A stretch of 64,000 nucleotides of DNA from Flagellimonas amoyensis (GCF_003058265.1 NZ_QBUK01000013.1:62001-126000), one strand, 5' to 3'. Numbered from the stretch's first letter, positions 16,602 through 25,853 are shown. The notes: a model not told the origin generated them from the letters alone. Program-made: numbers and translations.

Positions 16602-17474
16602 TTATCCAACCACTTCTTTTACTTTGGCTCCGATTTCTGCGGGTGAATCCACAACATGGATGCCACATTCACGCATAATCCTTTTTTTGGCCTGTGCAGT
16701 GTCGTCGCTTCCTCCAACAATGGCTCCGGCGTGTCCCATGGTACGTCCGGCTGGGGCAGTTTCCCCTGCAATAAAACCAACAATGGGCTTCTTGCTGCCA
16801 CTTTCTTTGTACCATCTTGCAGCTTCGGCTTCCAGTTGACCTCCAATTTCCCCGATCATGACCACACATTCGGTCTCAGGATCGTTGATCAAAAGCTCCA
16901 CTGCTTTTTTGGTCGTGGTGCCGATGATGGGATCTCCTCCGATACCAATGGCGGTGGTAATCCCCAAACCTTGGCGCACTACTTGGTCCGCAGCTTCGTA
17001 GGTAAGGGTCCCTGACTTGGATACAATGCCCACTTTTCCTTTTTTGAATACAAATCCGGGCATGATACCTACTTTGGCCTCTCCTGGGGTAATAACACCT
17101 GGGCAGTTGGGACCGATCAAGGTACAGTCCATACCCTTGATATAGTCATTGGCCTTTACCATGTCCGCAACAGGGATACCTTCCGTAATGGTAATGATCA
17201 CTTTGATACCTGCACTGGCAGCTTCCATGATGGCGTCCGCAGCAAACGCTGGTGGTACAAAAATAATTGTGGTGTCGGCACCTACTTCCTTAACGGCTTG
17301 TTCCACAGTGTCGAAAACGGGTTTGCCCAAGTGTTCTTGGCCACCTTTTCCTGGGGTGACACCGCCGACCACGTTGGTTCCATATTCGATCATTTGCTCG
17401 GCGTGAAAGGTTCCTTCACTACCGGTGAATCCTTGTACAATTATTTTTGAATCTTTGTTTACTAAGACGCTCAT
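16602..17474 (-). CDS. sucD: succinate-CoA ligase (ADP-forming), alpha subunit
   Basis: The 290-residue alpha subunit of succinyl-CoA synthetase, a TCA-cycle enzyme that makes ATP or GTP from succinyl-CoA. It has the CoA-binding start [14 protein letters not shown], the Cys/Gly stretch [13 protein letters not shown], and the phosphorylated His in [10 protein letters not shown]. The beta subunit gene sucC is not in this window. It has its own -7 box (17496-17503) and terminator, although it lies within the LPS gene group. Confidence 0.96.
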   Translation of the reverse strand: MSVLVNKDSKIIVQGFTGSEGTFHAEQMIEYGTNVVGGVTPGKGGQEHLGKPVFDTVEQAVKEVGADTTIIFVPPAFAADAIMEAASAGIKVIITITEGIPVADMVKANDYIKGMDCTLIGPNCPGVITPGEAKVGIMPGFVFKKGKVGIVSKSGTLTYEAADQVVRQGLGITTAIGIGGDPIIGTTTKKAVELLINDPETECVVMIGEIGGQLEAEAARWYKESGSKKPIVGFIAGETAPAGRTMGHAGAIVGGSDDTAQAKKRIMRECGIHVVDSPAEIGAKVKEVVG

Positions 17475-17495
17475 AGGTTTAACTTATAATAGGTG

Positions 17496-17503
17496 CAAAA
17501 ATA
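17496..17503 (-). promoter_or_regulatory. promoter -7 box of sucD
   Basis: The minus strand reads TATTTTTG, matching TAnnTTTG, 22 bases before the sucD start codon. The 60-base gap after the LpxD-like gene holds no obvious terminator, so read-through from upstream is also possible. Confidence 0.5.
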
Positions 17504-17534
17504 CGGTTTGCTATGGTTTTAATCTATCGATTTT

Positions 17535-18470
17535 TTAATTCTTTTTGAGTTTTTGAAGGATTTCCGGAATCATTTTCACCGAGGCCATTTGCTTGAGCTT
17601 TTCACGTGCTTCCTCGGCTGGACTTCCGAAATAGGTTTTACCGCCCTCCAAGGATTTGGCTACTCCTGTTTGGGCCAAGATGACGGCTTTTTTCCCAATG
17701 GTAGCCCCACTGGTGATCCCGACCTGTCCCCAAAGGGTAACCTCGTCCTCGATCACCACACAACCTGCAATACCCACATGGGATGCAATCAGGCATTTTT
17801 TTCCGATAATGGTATCATGGCCCACTTGGATCTGATTGTCCAGTTTGGACCCTTCCTTGATGGTCGTTGCTGCGGTCACGCCCCTGTCTATGGTACAAGA
17901 TGCCCCAATATCCACGTTGTTTTCAATGACAACGTTCCCGCCTGACAACAATTTGTCAAATCCCTCAGGGCGATTTTTATAGTAAAAGGCATCTGCCCCC
18001 AAAACGGTATTGGCATGAATGGTGACATAGTCCCCGATCACACAACCATCATAAATGGTGACGTTGGGATGGACGACGCAATTCTTACCAATTTTGACAT
18101 GATTGCCAATAAAGGCGCCTGGTTGGATGATGGTGCCCTCGCCAATTTCCGCACTTTCCGAAACGTTACTGTTCGCCCTTTCGAAAGGTTTGAAGTGCTT
18201 GGTCAATGTATTGAAATCCCTAAAGGGGTCATCGGAGACCAAGAGTGCTTTGCCTTCGGGACATTCCACCTCTTTGTTGATGAGCACCACGGTGGCTCTG
18301 GACTGCAAAGCTTTGTCATAGTATTTGGGATGGTCCACAAACACAATGTCTCCTTCTTCCACCACATGGATTTCGTTCATCCCCAAAACCGGAAATGTTT
18401 CGTCCCCGACAAATTCGGAACCGATGATTTCGGCAATCTCCTTTAATGAATGGGTCCTGGGAAATTTCAT
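17535..18470 (-). CDS. LpxD-like UDP-3-O-acylglucosamine N-acyltransferase paralogue
   Basis: A 311-residue left-handed beta-helix acyltransferase with N-terminal LpxD-like domain (about 1-100) and hexapeptide repeats (IGKNCVVHPNVTIYDG and following). The presumed catalytic His is kept in QVGHDTIIG. It is a second copy beside lpxD (21224-22264) and is shorter; where LpxD has GADGFGF this protein has GADAFYYKN, suggesting a different acyl or sugar substrate. It lies three bases after efp. The real substrate is unknown; calling it a second LpxD would be premature. Confidence 0.8.
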   Translation of the reverse strand: MKFPRTHSLKEIAEIIGSEFVGDETFPVLGMNEIHVVEEGDIVFVDHPKYYDKALQSRATVVLINKEVECPEGKALLVSDDPFRDFNTLTKHFKPFERANSNVSESAEIGEGTIIQPGAFIGNHVKIGKNCVVHPNVTIYDGCVIGDYVTIHANTVLGADAFYYKNRPEGFDKLLSGGNVVIENNVDIGASCTIDRGVTAATTIKEGSKLDNQIQVGHDTIIGKKCLIASHVGIAGCVVIEDEVTLWGQVGITSGATIGKKAVILAQTGVAKSLEGGKTYFGSPAEEAREKLKQMASVKMIPEILQKLKKN

Positions 18471-18473
18471 CCC

Positions 18474-19040
18474 CTACTCTTTAGCACGTTCCAGATAGGC
18501 ACCTTTTTCGGTGTCGATCTTTATCTTGTCCCCTTCGTTGATGAAAAGCGGCACATTGATTCTGGCCCCGGTCTCCACTGTGGCAGGTTTTGTGGCATTG
18601 GTCGCTGTATTACCCTTCACACCTGGTTCGGCATGGATCACTTCCAGAATAACGCTGGCTGGCATTTCCACGGACAGTGGACTATTATCCTCGGCATTGA
18701 AGATTATGGTAACGACCTCTCCTTCTTTCAGCAGGTCAGGTGCATCAAGGGAATCCTTTGGCAAGGAGATTTGATTGTAGTCCTCCGTATTCATGAAATG
18801 GAAGGTTTCACCCTCTGGATATAAGTATTGGTAGGTACGTGTCTCTACCCTTACATCCTCTATTTTATGTCCTGCGGAAAAGGTATTGTCAATGACTTTT
18901 CCCGTGGTCACACTTTTTAGTTTTGTACGCACAAAGGCCGGGCCTTTGCCTGGTTTCACATGAAGAAACTCGATAATCTTGAAGATATCGTGGTTGTATC
19001 GGATGCACAACCCTTTTCGTATATCAGAAGTATTTGCCAT
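18474..19040 (-). CDS. efp: translation elongation factor P
   Basis: EF-P relieves ribosome stalling at polyproline stretches. The 188-residue protein has the three-domain plan and the tip loop HVKPGKGPAF, with Lys at the position that is modified in many bacteria; the C-terminal part has the usual LFINEGDKIKIDTEKGAYLER. I do not see a modifying enzyme in the window. It lies five bases after lpxA and three before the LpxD-like gene, a linkage of translation and LPS genes that is common in Bacteroidota. Confidence 0.95.
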   Translation of the reverse strand: MANTSDIRKGLCIRYNHDIFKIIEFLHVKPGKGPAFVRTKLKSVTTGKVIDNTFSAGHKIEDVRVETRTYQYLYPEGETFHFMNTEDYNQISLPKDSLDAPDLLKEGEVVTIIFNAEDNSPLSVEMPASVILEVIHAEPGVKGNTATNATKPATVETGARINVPLFINEGDKIKIDTEKGAYLERAKE

Positions 19041-19044
19041 ATAT

Positions 19045-19830
19045 TTAATTTGTACTGAAATAGCCTTTCATGATACCCCTTTGCGAGTCTTTGATGAACT
19101 GTAAGATCTCATCACGCTCCGGGGTGGCTTCCATTTCTGCTTCTATAATGGATGCCGCTTGTGAATTGTTGTAGTTTTTTTGATAAAGGATTCGGTAGAT
19201 ATTCTGGATTTCCCGGATCTTGTCCGCTTCAAAACCTCTTCTTCGCAACCCAATGGAGTTGATCCCCACATAGGATAAAGGTTCCCTTGCTGCCTTCACA
19301 TAGGGAGGCACATCTTTTCGGACCAAGGATCCCCCGGTCACAAAGGCATGGTTACCAATGGATACGAATTGATGTACGGCCACCATTCCGGCCAACACTA
19401 CGTTGGTGCCGATCGTGACATGTCCTGCCAAAGTGGAGTTGTTGCTGAAAATACAACCATCGCCCACTACGCAGTCATGGGCCACGTGACAATAGGCCAT
19501 GATGAGACAATTGTTGCCTATCACGGTTTTCATACGGTCCGAAGTGCCTTTGTTAATGGTGGCGCATTCCCTGATCGTGGTGTTGTCGCCAATATGTACG
19601 GTGGTCTCCTCTCCTTGATATTTGAGGTCTTGCGGCATGGCAGATATAATGGCTCCCGGAAAAATGTTGCAGTTTTTGCCGATCCGTGCGCCTTCCATGA
19701 TGGTTACGTTGGAACCGATCCAAGTCCCCTCTCCAATGGTCACGTTGTTATGGATTGTGGTAAAGGGCTCAATGACCACGTTTTTGGCAATCTTGGCCCC
19801 TGGGTGAACGTATGCTAAAGGTTGGTTCAT
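19045..19830 (-). CDS. lpxA: acyl-ACP--UDP-N-acetylglucosamine O-acyltransferase
   Basis: First committed acyl transfer of lipid A synthesis. The 261-residue protein is a left-handed beta-helix with about ten hexapeptide coils and a C-terminal helical domain. The catalytic His lies in LIMAYCHVAHDCVVG; the helical part has GLRRRGFEADKI, typical of LpxA. It starts one base after the lpxC-fabZ stop, so translation is coupled. Confidence 0.95.
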   Translation of the reverse strand: MNQPLAYVHPGAKIAKNVVIEPFTTIHNNVTIGEGTWIGSNVTIMEGARIGKNCNIFPGAIISAMPQDLKYQGEETTVHIGDNTTIRECATINKGTSDRMKTVIGNNCLIMAYCHVAHDCVVGDGCIFSNNSTLAGHVTIGTNVVLAGMVAVHQFVSIGNHAFVTGGSLVRKDVPPYVKAAREPLSYVGINSIGLRRRGFEADKIREIQNIYRILYQKNYNNSQAASIIEAEMEATPERDEILQFIKDSQRGIMKGYFSTN

Positions 19831-21249
19831 CTACGAGTCTGTGTTTTTTGTTTTTACGATCTGGGCCATCAGTTCGGCCTCAGATACCAATCTGCCATTG
19901 GCATAGGCATAGGCCTGCATGTGGCAGATGCCCCTACGGATAGGGGAAATCAAATCGCATTTAAATATTAAGGTATCTCCGGGAACTACTTGTTGCTTGA
20001 ACTTCACATTGTCAATCTTCATGAAGAAGGTCAAGTAGTTTTCTGGGTCCGGCACTGTGCTCAGCACTAGGATACCCCCGGTCTGCGCCATGGCTTCCAC
20101 TTGAAGGACGCCGGGCATTACTGGTGCTCCGGGAAAGTGTCCTACGAAGAAAGGTTCGTTCATGGTCACGTTCTTCACCCCCACTACATGGGAGTCCGAA
20201 AGCTCCAATATCTTATCCACCAATAGGAACGGAGGCCGGTGCGGCAACATGTTCATGATCTGGGTGACATCCATCAATGGGGTCTGGTTCAGATCGTAGG
20301 TGGGTACTTTGTTTCTTTTTTCAATCTTGATGATCTTGGACAGTTTTTTGGCAAACTGGGTGTTCACAAAGTGTCCCGGCTTGTTGGCAATCACTTTTCC
20401 CCTGATCCGCGAACCTATCAAGGCCAAATCGCCCACAACATCCAACAGCTTGTGGCGTGCGGCCTCGTTGGGGTAATGGAGGGTAAGGTTGTCCAATATG
20501 CCATTGGGCTTTACGGACAGTTTTTTCTTGTCAAAGGCCTTTTCCAATTTTTTCATGGTGGATTCGGATATTTCCTTGTCCACATATACGATGGCGTTAT
20601 TGAGGTCACCTCCTTTGATAAGGCCATGCTCCAGTAGCATTTCCAGCTCATGCAAAAAGCTAAAGGTTCTAGCTTCGGATATTTCCTCCTTAAAGTCGCT
20701 CATTTTTTCCAATGTCGCATTCTGGGTGCCCAATACTTTGGTCCCAAAATCGACCATTGTGGTTATCTGGTACTCATCGGATGGGATAACCGTAATTTCG
20801 CTGCCCGTAGCTTCGTCCTTGTAAGAGATGACATCTTTCACGATGTATTCTTCCCTTTCTTCTTCCAGTTCAACGATACCGGCCTCTTCCAACGCCTTCA
20901 CAAAGAATTTTGAGGAACCGTCCATGATCGGGGGTTCTGGTGCGTCCAGTTCGATAAGGACGTTGTCTATGTCCAATCCCACCAATGCAGCGAGTACATG
21001 CTCCGAAGTGTGGATCTTCACCCCATTTTTTTCCAAATTGGTCCCCCGCTGTGTATTTACCACATAATTGGCGTCGGCCTCAATGATGGGTTCTCCTTCC
21101 AGATCTATCCTCTTGAATGCAAATCCATGGTTTTCCTTTGCAGGTAAAAAACTCATGGTCACATTCTCCCCAGTATGCAAGCCTACGCCCTGTAGGGTCA
21201 CCTTTTTTGCAATGGTGCGTTGTTTATTGCTTATTTTGCTCACCTTCAA
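19831..21249 (-). CDS. lpxC-fabZ: bifunctional UDP-3-O-acyl-N-acetylglucosamine deacetylase / 3-hydroxyacyl-ACP dehydratase
   Basis: A 472-residue fusion found in Bacteroidota. LpxC (about 1-310) is the zinc deacetylase that commits to lipid A, with zinc ligands in HTSEHVLAAL and HKLLDVVGDLAL. FabZ (about 325-472) is the hot-dog dehydratase of fatty acid synthesis, with LPHRPPFLLVDKI and HFPGAPVMPGVLQVEAMAQ. Joining them balances lipid A and membrane phospholipid synthesis. The start overlaps lpxD by 26 bases. Confidence 0.96.
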   Translation of the reverse strand: MKVSKISNKQRTIAKKVTLQGVGLHTGENVTMSFLPAKENHGFAFKRIDLEGEPIIEADANYVVNTQRGTNLEKNGVKIHTSEHVLAALVGLDIDNVLIELDAPEPPIMDGSSKFFVKALEEAGIVELEEEREEYIVKDVISYKDEATGSEITVIPSDEYQITTMVDFGTKVLGTQNATLEKMSDFKEEISEARTFSFLHELEMLLEHGLIKGGDLNNAIVYVDKEISESTMKKLEKAFDKKKLSVKPNGILDNLTLHYPNEAARHKLLDVVGDLALIGSRIRGKVIANKPGHFVNTQFAKKLSKIIKIEKRNKVPTYDLNQTPLMDVTQIMNMLPHRPPFLLVDKILELSDSHVVGVKNVTMNEPFFVGHFPGAPVMPGVLQVEAMAQTGGILVLSTVPDPENYLTFFMKIDNVKFKQQVVPGDTLIFKCDLISPIRRGICHMQAYAYANGRLVSEAELMAQIVKTKNTDS

Positions 21250-22264
21250 CCTTTTTTTCTATGTTGGAGATTTGATTTACCAGCTTGGGCAAATTCTTAA
21301 AATGTACATATGACTTATTGAAGTCCCCATAATTAAGGGCCGGTGACCCTTGGAGCACTTCATCGTCCTTCACGTTTCTTCCTATTCCCGATTGGGCCTG
21401 TATTTTCACCCTATCACCTATGGTGATGTGGCCAACAATGCCCACTTGACCACCAATGAGGCAGTGTTTGCCGATTTTGGCGGAACCTGCTATACCGGTC
21501 TGTGCGGCAATGGCCGTGTGCTCCCCTATTTCCACATTGTGGGCTATTTGTATCTGGTTGTCCAGCTTTACGCCTCTTCGCAATATGGTGGAGCCCAATG
21601 TGGCCCTATCTATGGTGGTTCCTGCGCCTACATCAACATTGTCCTCCAGGATCACGTTCCCGGTCTGGGGAACCTTGCTATATTCTCCATCGGCATTGGG
21701 GGTAAATCCAAAACCATCGGCCCCGATAATGACTCCACTATGGATGACACAATGGTTGCCGATCAAGGATTCCGAATAGATCTTGGCCCCGGCAAAGACC
21801 ACGACGTTGTTGCCTATGGTCACATTGTCTCCTATATATACATTGGGGTATATCTTCACATTGTCACCGATCTTCACATTGTCGCCCAAATAGGAAAAGG
21901 CACCCAAGTAAAAACCTTCACCATAAACCGCGCTTTCAGATACGAAAGCAGGGTTTTCCACTCCAACTTTGTTGTTCTTCTTCACTTGGTTGTAATATTC
22001 CAATAGTTTGGAGAACGACTTGTAGGCATCTTCCACTTTGATCAATGTGGTGGACAAGGTCTGTTCTGGGACAAAGTCTTTGTTCACAATGGTTATGGAG
22101 GCCTTTGTGGAATAGATATAAGAGGTGTACTTTGGATTGGCCAAAAAGGTCAGCGACCCTTTCTCCCCTTCTTCGATCTTGGATAATTTATGGACAGCGA
22201 TTTGAGGATTTCCCTCAACTTCCCCCTCTAGGATTCCGGCAATTTGGGTAGCTGTAAATTTCAT
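21224..22264 (-). CDS. lpxD: UDP-3-O-(3-hydroxyacyl)glucosamine N-acyltransferase
   Basis: Third acylation step of lipid A: adds the N-linked hydroxyacyl chain. The 346-residue protein starts MKFTATQIAGILEG; N-terminal uridine-binding domain about 1-100, then hexapeptide coils with GADGFGF and the catalytic His in QIAHNVEIGEHTAIA, and a C-terminal helix. The earlier in-frame ATG at 22291 is unlikely because LpxD normally starts at MKFTA. It heads the lpxD, lpxC-fabZ, lpxA, efp, lpxD-like run and starts 23 bases after the HD-domain gene. Confidence 0.95.
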   Translation of the reverse strand: MKFTATQIAGILEGEVEGNPQIAVHKLSKIEEGEKGSLTFLANPKYTSYIYSTKASITIVNKDFVPEQTLSTTLIKVEDAYKSFSKLLEYYNQVKKNNKVGVENPAFVSESAVYGEGFYLGAFSYLGDNVKIGDNVKIYPNVYIGDNVTIGNNVVVFAGAKIYSESLIGNHCVIHSGVIIGADGFGFTPNADGEYSKVPQTGNVILEDNVDVGAGTTIDRATLGSTILRRGVKLDNQIQIAHNVEIGEHTAIAAQTGIAGSAKIGKHCLIGGQVGIVGHITIGDRVKIQAQSGIGRNVKDDEVLQGSPALNYGDFNKSYVHFKNLPKLVNQISNIEKKVEGEQNKQ

Positions 22265-22287
22265 TTGTGCAAAAGTAACAAAATTTG

Positions 22288-23514
22288 TCAAACAGCTTCC
22301 TTCGGGTAGCAGCTGTAATATTTGGTAACGGTTTTGGAAAGTGCCTTCAAACTGAGCTGATCGGATTCTTTGAGCACATCGGTTATTCTTCCACTCTTTT
22401 TGAGAATGTAAATGGCCTGTTGTTCCATACTATAGGCCTTGTTCGATATTTCTCCCTCAAATACAAAGTTGGAGGCTTCTTCGAGTGAAAGATCGTGTTT
22501 TTGCATGATTCTTTCCAATTTTCCGTTCATTTTTTCTGGATCGGTGGGGCGCTTTTTGATTTTGATGTGCAATAATTTCCGGTTGAGCAGCATCTGGCAC
22601 ATTCTGGAAAGCACAAAATCATCATGTAACTGCCATGATTTTATGGCGCTCAGTATGTCCACATCGTCCAACTGGGCAAATTTTTCAAGAATCTCCGTGT
22701 TGAAGACAATCGCCCCTTCCTGTTTCAGGAAAAACAACAACGATTGGCTTGCTGACAGTTCCTCTCCCTTGGCAAGCAATAATTTGGCACGCTGCATTAC
22801 CCGTATCAACAATTGTTCGGCAGCCAAACCTGTTTTGTGGAGATATACCTGCCAGTACATGAACCTTCGGGCCATGAGGAACTTCTCCACGGCATAGATG
22901 CCCTTCTCCTCTACCACCAGATTGCCATCGACCACATTGAGCATGGAAATGAGTCGCTCGGAATTGATGTTGCCTTCGGTGACCCCTGAATAGAAGCTGT
23001 CCCTCTTCAGGTAATCCAAACGGTCCATGTCCAATTGGCTGGACACCAGTTGGTTCATATAAGGCTTGGGATAATCGCCCTTAAAGATGGAAATGGCGGT
23101 TTCCAGTTGACCGTCGAATTCATCATTGAGGGCTTTCATGAATTGCAACGATAGCTTTTCATGGCTCAGGTCCTTCGCCACGACGCCTTCCAATGCATGG
23201 GAAAATGGACCGTGGCCCATGTCGTGCAGCAATATGGCGCAGAGCAACCCGTTTTCTTCCTCGTCCGTGATCTCAACATTTTTCATCTTCAGGACCTGTA
23301 TCGCCCTTGTCATCAAATGCATGCTCCCCAAAGCATGGTGAAATCGGGTATGATGGGCCCCTGGATACACCAAATAGGAAAGGCCCATTTGGGATATTCT
23401 CCGCAACCTTTGGAAATAAGGATGGGAGATGAGTCTAAAAATTAGTTCGTTGGGAGTTCCAATAAAACCGTAAATTGGATCGTTAAAAACGTTAAGCTTA
23501 TTGGTTTTTACCAA
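22288..23514 (-). CDS. HD domain phosphohydrolase
   Basis: A 408-residue protein with an HD superfamily metal site: HHTRFHHALGSMHL, then HDMGHGPFSHALEG in the first quarter. It is like the dNTPase/YdhJ-type HD proteins that hydrolyse nucleotides, but the substrate here is unknown. It is divergent from porX; a -7 box (23535-23542) serves it. It ends 23 bases before lpxD, so it may be cotranscribed with the LPS genes. Confidence 0.85.
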   Translation of the reverse strand: MVKTNKLNVFNDPIYGFIGTPNELIFRLISHPYFQRLRRISQMGLSYLVYPGAHHTRFHHALGSMHLMTRAIQVLKMKNVEITDEEENGLLCAILLHDMGHGPFSHALEGVVAKDLSHEKLSLQFMKALNDEFDGQLETAISIFKGDYPKPYMNQLVSSQLDMDRLDYLKRDSFYSGVTEGNINSERLISMLNVVDGNLVVEEKGIYAVEKFLMARRFMYWQVYLHKTGLAAEQLLIRVMQRAKLLLAKGEELSASQSLLFFLKQEGAIVFNTEILEKFAQLDDVDILSAIKSWQLHDDFVLSRMCQMLLNRKLLHIKIKKRPTDPEKMNGKLERIMQKHDLSLEEASNFVFEGEISNKAYSMEQQAIYILKKSGRITDVLKESDQLSLKALSKTVTKYYSCYPKEAV

Positions 23515-23534
23515 GGATTTTTGTTTTTATCCCA

Positions 23535-23542
23535 CAAAGATA
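23535..23542 (-). promoter_or_regulatory. promoter -7 box of the HD-domain gene
   Basis: The minus strand reads TATCTTTG (TAnnTTTG), 20 bases before the HD gene start, with a TTG about 21 bases further upstream (23564-23566) as -33. It lies in the short gap shared with porX. Confidence 0.5.
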
Positions 23543-23550
23543 ATCACTAT

Positions 23551-25095
23551 ATGAACAAGATTACAATTCTTTGGGTAGATGATGAGATAGATCTGCTCAA
23601 ACCACATATACTTTTTTTGGAAGGCAAGGGCTACGAAGTGGTCACCAGCCAAAGCGGACAGGATGCCCTGGAGGAACTCAGGGAACAATTTTTCGATATT
23701 GTTTTTCTGGATGAGAACATGCCGGGCATATCCGGTCTGGAAACTTTGACAGAAATCAAAAAGTACGACGTTTCCATTCCAGTGGTCATGATCACCAAGA
23801 GTGAAGAGGAATACATCATGGATGAGGCCATTGGTTCCAAGATCGCGGATTACCTGATCAAGCCCGTGAACCCCAACCAGATACTACTCTCTCTAAAGAA
23901 AAGTTTGGACAACTCCCGATTGATCTCGGAAAAGACAACCTCCAATTATCAACAGGAATTCCGAAAGATAGCCATGGACCTCTCCATGGTCAACTCCCAT
24001 GAGGAATGGGTAGATCTGTACAAAAAATTGATCTATTGGGAACTTCAATTGGAACATATAGAGGATACCGGGATGTTCGAAATCTTGGAGTCCCAAAAAG
24101 TGGAGGCCAATTCGCAGTTTGGCAAGTTTGTGGACAAAAACTACAAAAGCTGGTTCAAGGAGGGGAATGCCCCCATCATGTCGCATACCCTGTTCCGGAA
24201 CAAGGTGCAGCCCGAACTGAAAGAAGGCAAAACCTTGATGGTGGTGATCGATAATCTTCGGTACGACCAATGGATGGCTTTTGAAGAGATTCTTTCCGCA
24301 CATTATAAAAAGAAACAGGAATGTGCTTATTTCAGTATTCTCCCGACCGCTACGCAATATGCCCGAAATGCACTCTTCTCCGGATTGATGCCCTTGGACA
24401 TGGAAAAACAGTATCCCAATTGGTGGAAAAATGATACGGATGATGGGGGCAAGAACCTTTTTGAGGCCGAGTTCCTTGGGGCGCAACTGAAGCGATTGGG
24501 ACTGGACCTGAAATGGGAATACCATAAGATCAACAACCTGAAACAGGGCAAGCAACTGGCCCAGAACTTCAAATCCCAAAAGGAAAACGACCTCACGGTG
24601 GTGGTCTATAATTTTGTGGACATGCTGTCCCATTCCAAGACCGAAATGGAGGTGGTGAAGGAATTGGCCTCCAATGACAAGGCCTATCGCTCCCTTACGT
24701 TGAGTTGGTTCAAGAACTCCCCTTTGCTCGAAATCATCCAACAGGCACAGGCCTTGGGCATGAAGCTCATTTTGACCACGGACCATGGCACCATCAACGT
24801 GAAGCAGCCCTCAAAAGTGATCGGTGATCGGGAAACCAGTCTGAACCTCCGCTATAAAACAGGAAAGAGCCTCACCTACGAGGACAAAGAAGTGCTGGCT
24901 ACCAAAAATCCGCAGGAAATTCACCTGCCCAACATCAACCTGAGCAGTAGTTTCATCTTTGCAAAAAATGATCTTTTCTTTGCCTACCCCAACAACTTCA
25001 ACCATTATGTGGGCTATTATCGAAATACATATCAACATGGAGGGGTTTCCTTGGAAGAAATGATTGTTCCTTTTGTAGTTTTGGAAGCAAAATGA
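23551..25095 (+). CDS. porX: PorX-type response regulator with PglZ alkaline phosphatase domain
   Basis: A 514-residue protein: a CheY-like receiver (about 1-120; phosphorylation Asp in FLDENMPG, near residue 53, and the conserved Lys in LIKPVNP) followed by a PglZ domain with VVIDNLRYDQW and the metal motif LTTDHGTINV. In Porphyromonas and Flavobacterium, PorX controls the type IX secretion system and cleaves oligonucleotide signals. The start MNKITILWVDDEIDLL is chosen for the receiver's first strand; a 10-residue N-terminal extension is possible. The sensor PorY is not nearby. Confidence 0.92.
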   Translation: MNKITILWVDDEIDLLKPHILFLEGKGYEVVTSQSGQDALEELREQFFDIVFLDENMPGISGLETLTEIKKYDVSIPVVMITKSEEEYIMDEAIGSKIADYLIKPVNPNQILLSLKKSLDNSRLISEKTTSNYQQEFRKIAMDLSMVNSHEEWVDLYKKLIYWELQLEHIEDTGMFEILESQKVEANSQFGKFVDKNYKSWFKEGNAPIMSHTLFRNKVQPELKEGKTLMVVIDNLRYDQWMAFEEILSAHYKKKQECAYFSILPTATQYARNALFSGLMPLDMEKQYPNWWKNDTDDGGKNLFEAEFLGAQLKRLGLDLKWEYHKINNLKQGKQLAQNFKSQKENDLTVVVYNFVDMLSHSKTEMEVVKELASNDKAYRSLTLSWFKNSPLLEIIQQAQALGMKLILTTDHGTINVKQPSKVIGDRETSLNLRYKTGKSLTYEDKEVLATKNPQEIHLPNINLSSSFIFAKNDLFFAYPNNFNHYVGYYRNTYQHGGVSLEEMIVPFVVLEAK

Positions 25096-25102
25096 TGGAA
25101 CA

Positions 25103-25519
25103 GTGAAGAAAACTTTTCAATTGAACGAAATCCGTGACGTGGCCAAAGAAATCATTGGGACCGCCCCGGGAAATGTCCTTTGCTTTCATGGGGAAATGGG
25201 TGTTGGAAAAACCACGTTGGTCAAGGCCATGATGAAAGAACTCGGTGCTGTGGACGAGGCCAATAGCCCCACTTTTGGATTGGTCAACGAGTATCGAGGT
25301 GGAAATGACAAACTCATCGCCTATCATTTTGATTTTTACAGATTGAACGATGAAAGCGAGGCGCTGGACATGGGATTTGAGGATTACCTCGCCCAAGGTG
25401 TCTGGGTGTTCATTGAGTGGCCGGAAAAAATCGAGTCGTTGATTCCTGAAGACGCTGTGGGTGTATTCTTGCACTTTATCGATGAAAGCACGCGCTCAAT
25501 CGAGTTAAATATTTCTTAA
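25103..25519 (+). CDS. tsaE: tRNA threonylcarbamoyladenosine biosynthesis ATPase TsaE
   Basis: A 138-residue P-loop ATPase that works with TsaB and TsaD in making the t6A modification of ANN-decoding tRNAs. The Walker A motif is GEMGVGKTTL (about residues 30-39), with the SPTFGLVNEY and HFDFYRL segments typical of TsaE. The only fitting start is GTG at 25103, seven bases after the porX stop; the nearby ATG codons are in another frame and stop at once. Cotranscription with porX is conserved in many Flavobacteria as far as I recall. Confidence 0.92.
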   Translation: MKKTFQLNEIRDVAKEIIGTAPGNVLCFHGEMGVGKTTLVKAMMKELGAVDEANSPTFGLVNEYRGGNDKLIAYHFDFYRLNDESEALDMGFEDYLAQGVWVFIEWPEKIESLIPEDAVGVFLHFIDESTRSIELNIS

Positions 25520-25569
25520 AACTCGATTGACCTATCTTCAACGAAATTATTGTACAGAACAAGTACTAT

Positions 25570-25614
25570 TCGATAAAAGGAATGTTTTTTAGGTTAAAAA
25601 CCCAATTTTATCGA
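25570..25614. other. nested inverted repeat in the tsaE-peptide gap
   Basis: TCGATAAAA (25570-25578) pairs perfectly with TTTTATCGA (25606-25614); inside it GTTTTT (25584-25589) pairs with AAAAAC (25596-25601). There is no T-tract after it, so it is not a typical terminator, and the promoter of the following peptide gene lies further downstream. It might end or process the tsaE transcript, or bind a protein. Confidence 0.35.
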
Positions 25615-25644
25615 TGAAACGTAGGTCAGGTTGAAATATTTTCC

Positions 25645-25652
25645 TACATTTG
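25645..25652 (+). promoter_or_regulatory. promoter -7 box of the small secreted peptide gene
   Basis: TACATTTG, an exact TAnnTTTG match, 42 bases before the ATG at 25695. A TTG at 25631-25633 is too close for a normal -33 element, so only half the promoter is convincing. Confidence 0.5.
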
Positions 25653-25694
25653 TTCTGTGAATGAATTCATTTATTAACCAAAAACTCTTTTACG

Positions 25695-25829
25695 ATGAAC
25701 ACTAAAAAAGTTTTTTTTGGATTGCTAGCTGTTGCTTTTTTGGCAATGACCGCTGTTTCTACTAACGTTGTTAAGTCTGACAGCAACCAAACAGCAAGCA
25801 TCGACAAGGACAAGATTATAAAACTATAA
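25695..25829 (+). CDS. 44-residue secreted peptide, function unknown
   Basis: Codes for MNTKKVFFGLLAVAFLAMTA followed by 24 residues ending DKDKIIKL. It has a textbook signal peptide: basic N-terminus, a hydrophobic core and a small-residue region (MTAVST). The mature part would be about 20-24 charged residues. It stands alone with its own -7 box and a strong terminator 24 bases after the stop, so it looks like a real, separately expressed gene. I do not recognise the peptide. Possible roles such as signal, bacteriocin-like or chaperone-like peptide are only guesses. Confidence 0.7.
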   Translation: MNTKKVFFGLLAVAFLAMTAVSTNVVKSDSNQTASIDKDKIIKL

Positions 25830-25853
25830 TCGTTCTGGTCTCCAGTAAAAATT

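Noticed and set aside
23893-24786. Open frame of about 297 residues antisense to porX
   Set aside because: The opposite strand encodes a clear receiver-PglZ protein; the antisense frame has no recognisable motif and unusual composition.
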